Positions 5,538 through 5,928 of a DNA stretch of 5,928 nt are shown in pieces. Each line of letters begins with the position of its first letter. Position 1 is the stretch's first letter. A program made the translations under genes and the position numbers. Below the pieces are notes generated by a model. The model saw only the letters and a list, made by a program, of their open reading frames with translations, did not search any database and had not been told where the DNA came from. Source of the stretch: Bacteriovoracales bacterium (GTDB taxonomy: Bacteria > Bdellovibrionota > Bacteriovoracia > Bacteriovoracales > Bacteriovoracaceae); assembly GCA_007117175.1 (NCBI GenBank), contig SKGZ01000181.1, positions 1 through 5,928 of the forward strand, given 5' to 3'.

Positions 5538-5928
5538 GTCACAATTGAGTGGTTCATCATTGTTAAAAAATGGTTCTTTTTATTCTTATTAATAATGATG
5601 TAAAGATTCTTTTTGGATCGAGTTAGCATCACGTAAAGTTTGTTCAATTCTTGTATGTAATTGTATATTTCGTCTGGGGTATGATTAGTATTCTTTCCCC
5701 AGTAAATAGCGCCATGTATTCCGTAGTTTGCTTTGTGTGGCAAATCTTCAGTTTTTTGGAGAATAACTTGCTCATACTCTAAACCCTTGATCTTGTGGAT
5801 ATGTTTTATTTCAAAATCATAGCTATTTGTATTTAAACTTTTTACATACTCTAAAAAATCACTTATCTTAGGTTTGGCTGTATCTTTTAAATTATAATTT
5901 TGATCTGATTCAGAAATCTGAGAAAATA
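5534..5928 (-). CDS. UvrD/Rep-type SF1 helicase, C-terminal part (partial)
   Basis: The frame is open from the right edge (about 130 residues) and ends with TAA at 5536-5534. Visible motifs: HIHKIKGLEYEQVIL (about 5803-5759), matching the T-x-H-x-x-K-G-L-E element of UvrD-like helicases with His in the Thr position, and LYVMLTRSKKNLYIII (about 5638-5591), matching motif VI L-Y-V-x-x-T-R-A with the ATP-contacting Arg at 5620-5618. These belong to the second RecA-like domain of superfamily 1A ATP-dependent DNA helicases. Walker A and the rest lie outside the window. Only about 20 residues follow motif VI, so this is a compact helicase, or one trimmed at its 3' end. It is convergent with the recombinase and overlaps its stop by 4 nt. 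The sampled line at 5761-5820 is about 30% G+C, the lowest in the window. Gabija GajB and many other UvrD-like proteins share these motifs; the subfamily cannot be told. The TTG at 5743 is not a real start. Confidence 0.8.
   Translation of the reverse strand, partial: FSQISESDQNYNLKDTAKPKISDFLEYVKSLNTNSYDFEIKHIHKIKGLEYEQVILQKTEDLPHKANYGIHGAIYWGKNTNHTPDEIYNYIQELNKLYVMLTRSKKNLYIIINKNKKNHFLTMMNHSIVT
5555..5600 (+). terminator. Weak AT-rich inverted repeat after the recombinase gene
   Basis: CATCATTGTTAA (5555-5566) pairs with TTAATAATGATG (5589-5600) at 11 of 12 positions plus one G-T wobble, with a 22-nt loop, 18 nt after the recombinase stop. TTCTTTTT follows about 6 nt downstream. It could end the recombinase transcript, but the stem is AT-rich, the loop is long, and the sequence is also coding on the opposite strand. 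Confidence 0.25.

Noticed and set aside
5534..5743. Separate 69-residue reverse-strand protein starting at TTG 5743
   Set aside because: The frame continues open to the window end and carries the preceding helicase motif (HKIKGLEYE), so this is the tail of a longer helicase.
1..5928. CRISPR array, tRNA, rRNA or transposase with terminal repeats
   Set aside because: No regularly spaced repeats, cloverleaf-like sequence, rRNA-like stretch or DDE transposase motif was seen on reading; the window is almost entirely filled by the four genes.

Overview
This 5.9-kb window is accessory DNA of bacterial type: compact, nearly all coding, and without ribosomal, tRNA or CRISPR sequence. It holds two adjacent N6-adenine DNA methyltransferase-type genes, a large serine recombinase, and the end of an SF1 (UvrD/Rep-type) helicase gene on the opposite strand. 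All four genes end in TAA or TAG and read normally in the standard code. The host cannot be fixed from the sequence. From memory only, the recombinase (YARKSTESEEQQVLSIDSQ start, zinc ribbon, short C-terminus) resembles forms common in Patescibacteria/CPR genomes, but other bacteria are possible.

Layout: bases 1-929 (+) encode the C-terminal ~308 residues of a DNA methyltransferase whose catalytic part lies upstream of the window. It overlaps by 32 nt a complete 1081-residue gene (898-4143, +). That gene joins an N-terminal PD-(D/E)XK-like nuclease domain (D82, E91-Y-E93, Q108-x3-Y112), a helical linker, a SAM-dependent N6-adenine methyltransferase core (DMCCGSG, GFDIDP, NPPW) and a target-recognition-like C-terminus. 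A 59-bp gap follows, with a perfect 12-bp hairpin nested inside an 8-bp inverted repeat that reaches the next start codon. The serine recombinase (4203-5537, +) comes next. Its stop overlaps by 4 nt the stop of a convergent, very AT-rich UvrD-like helicase gene (5534-5928, -, cut by the window end).

Reading: the two methyltransferase genes look like one translationally coupled restriction-modification or defence unit, either a type IIG-like enzyme with a partner methylase or part of a DISARM/BREX-like locus. The recombinase may be the integrase of a mobile island carrying it. The helicase could be a flanking gene or a second defence component. Sampled G+C content steps between genes (roughly 32%, 40%, 47%, 30% in hand-counted 60-base lines), which suggests a mosaic of separately acquired pieces.

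The least expected signals are the nested inverted repeats at the recombinase start, the three copies of a 9-mer around it, the EXE variant of the nuclease motif, and two long perfect hairpins with the same GATGA loop inside the large methyltransferase gene.
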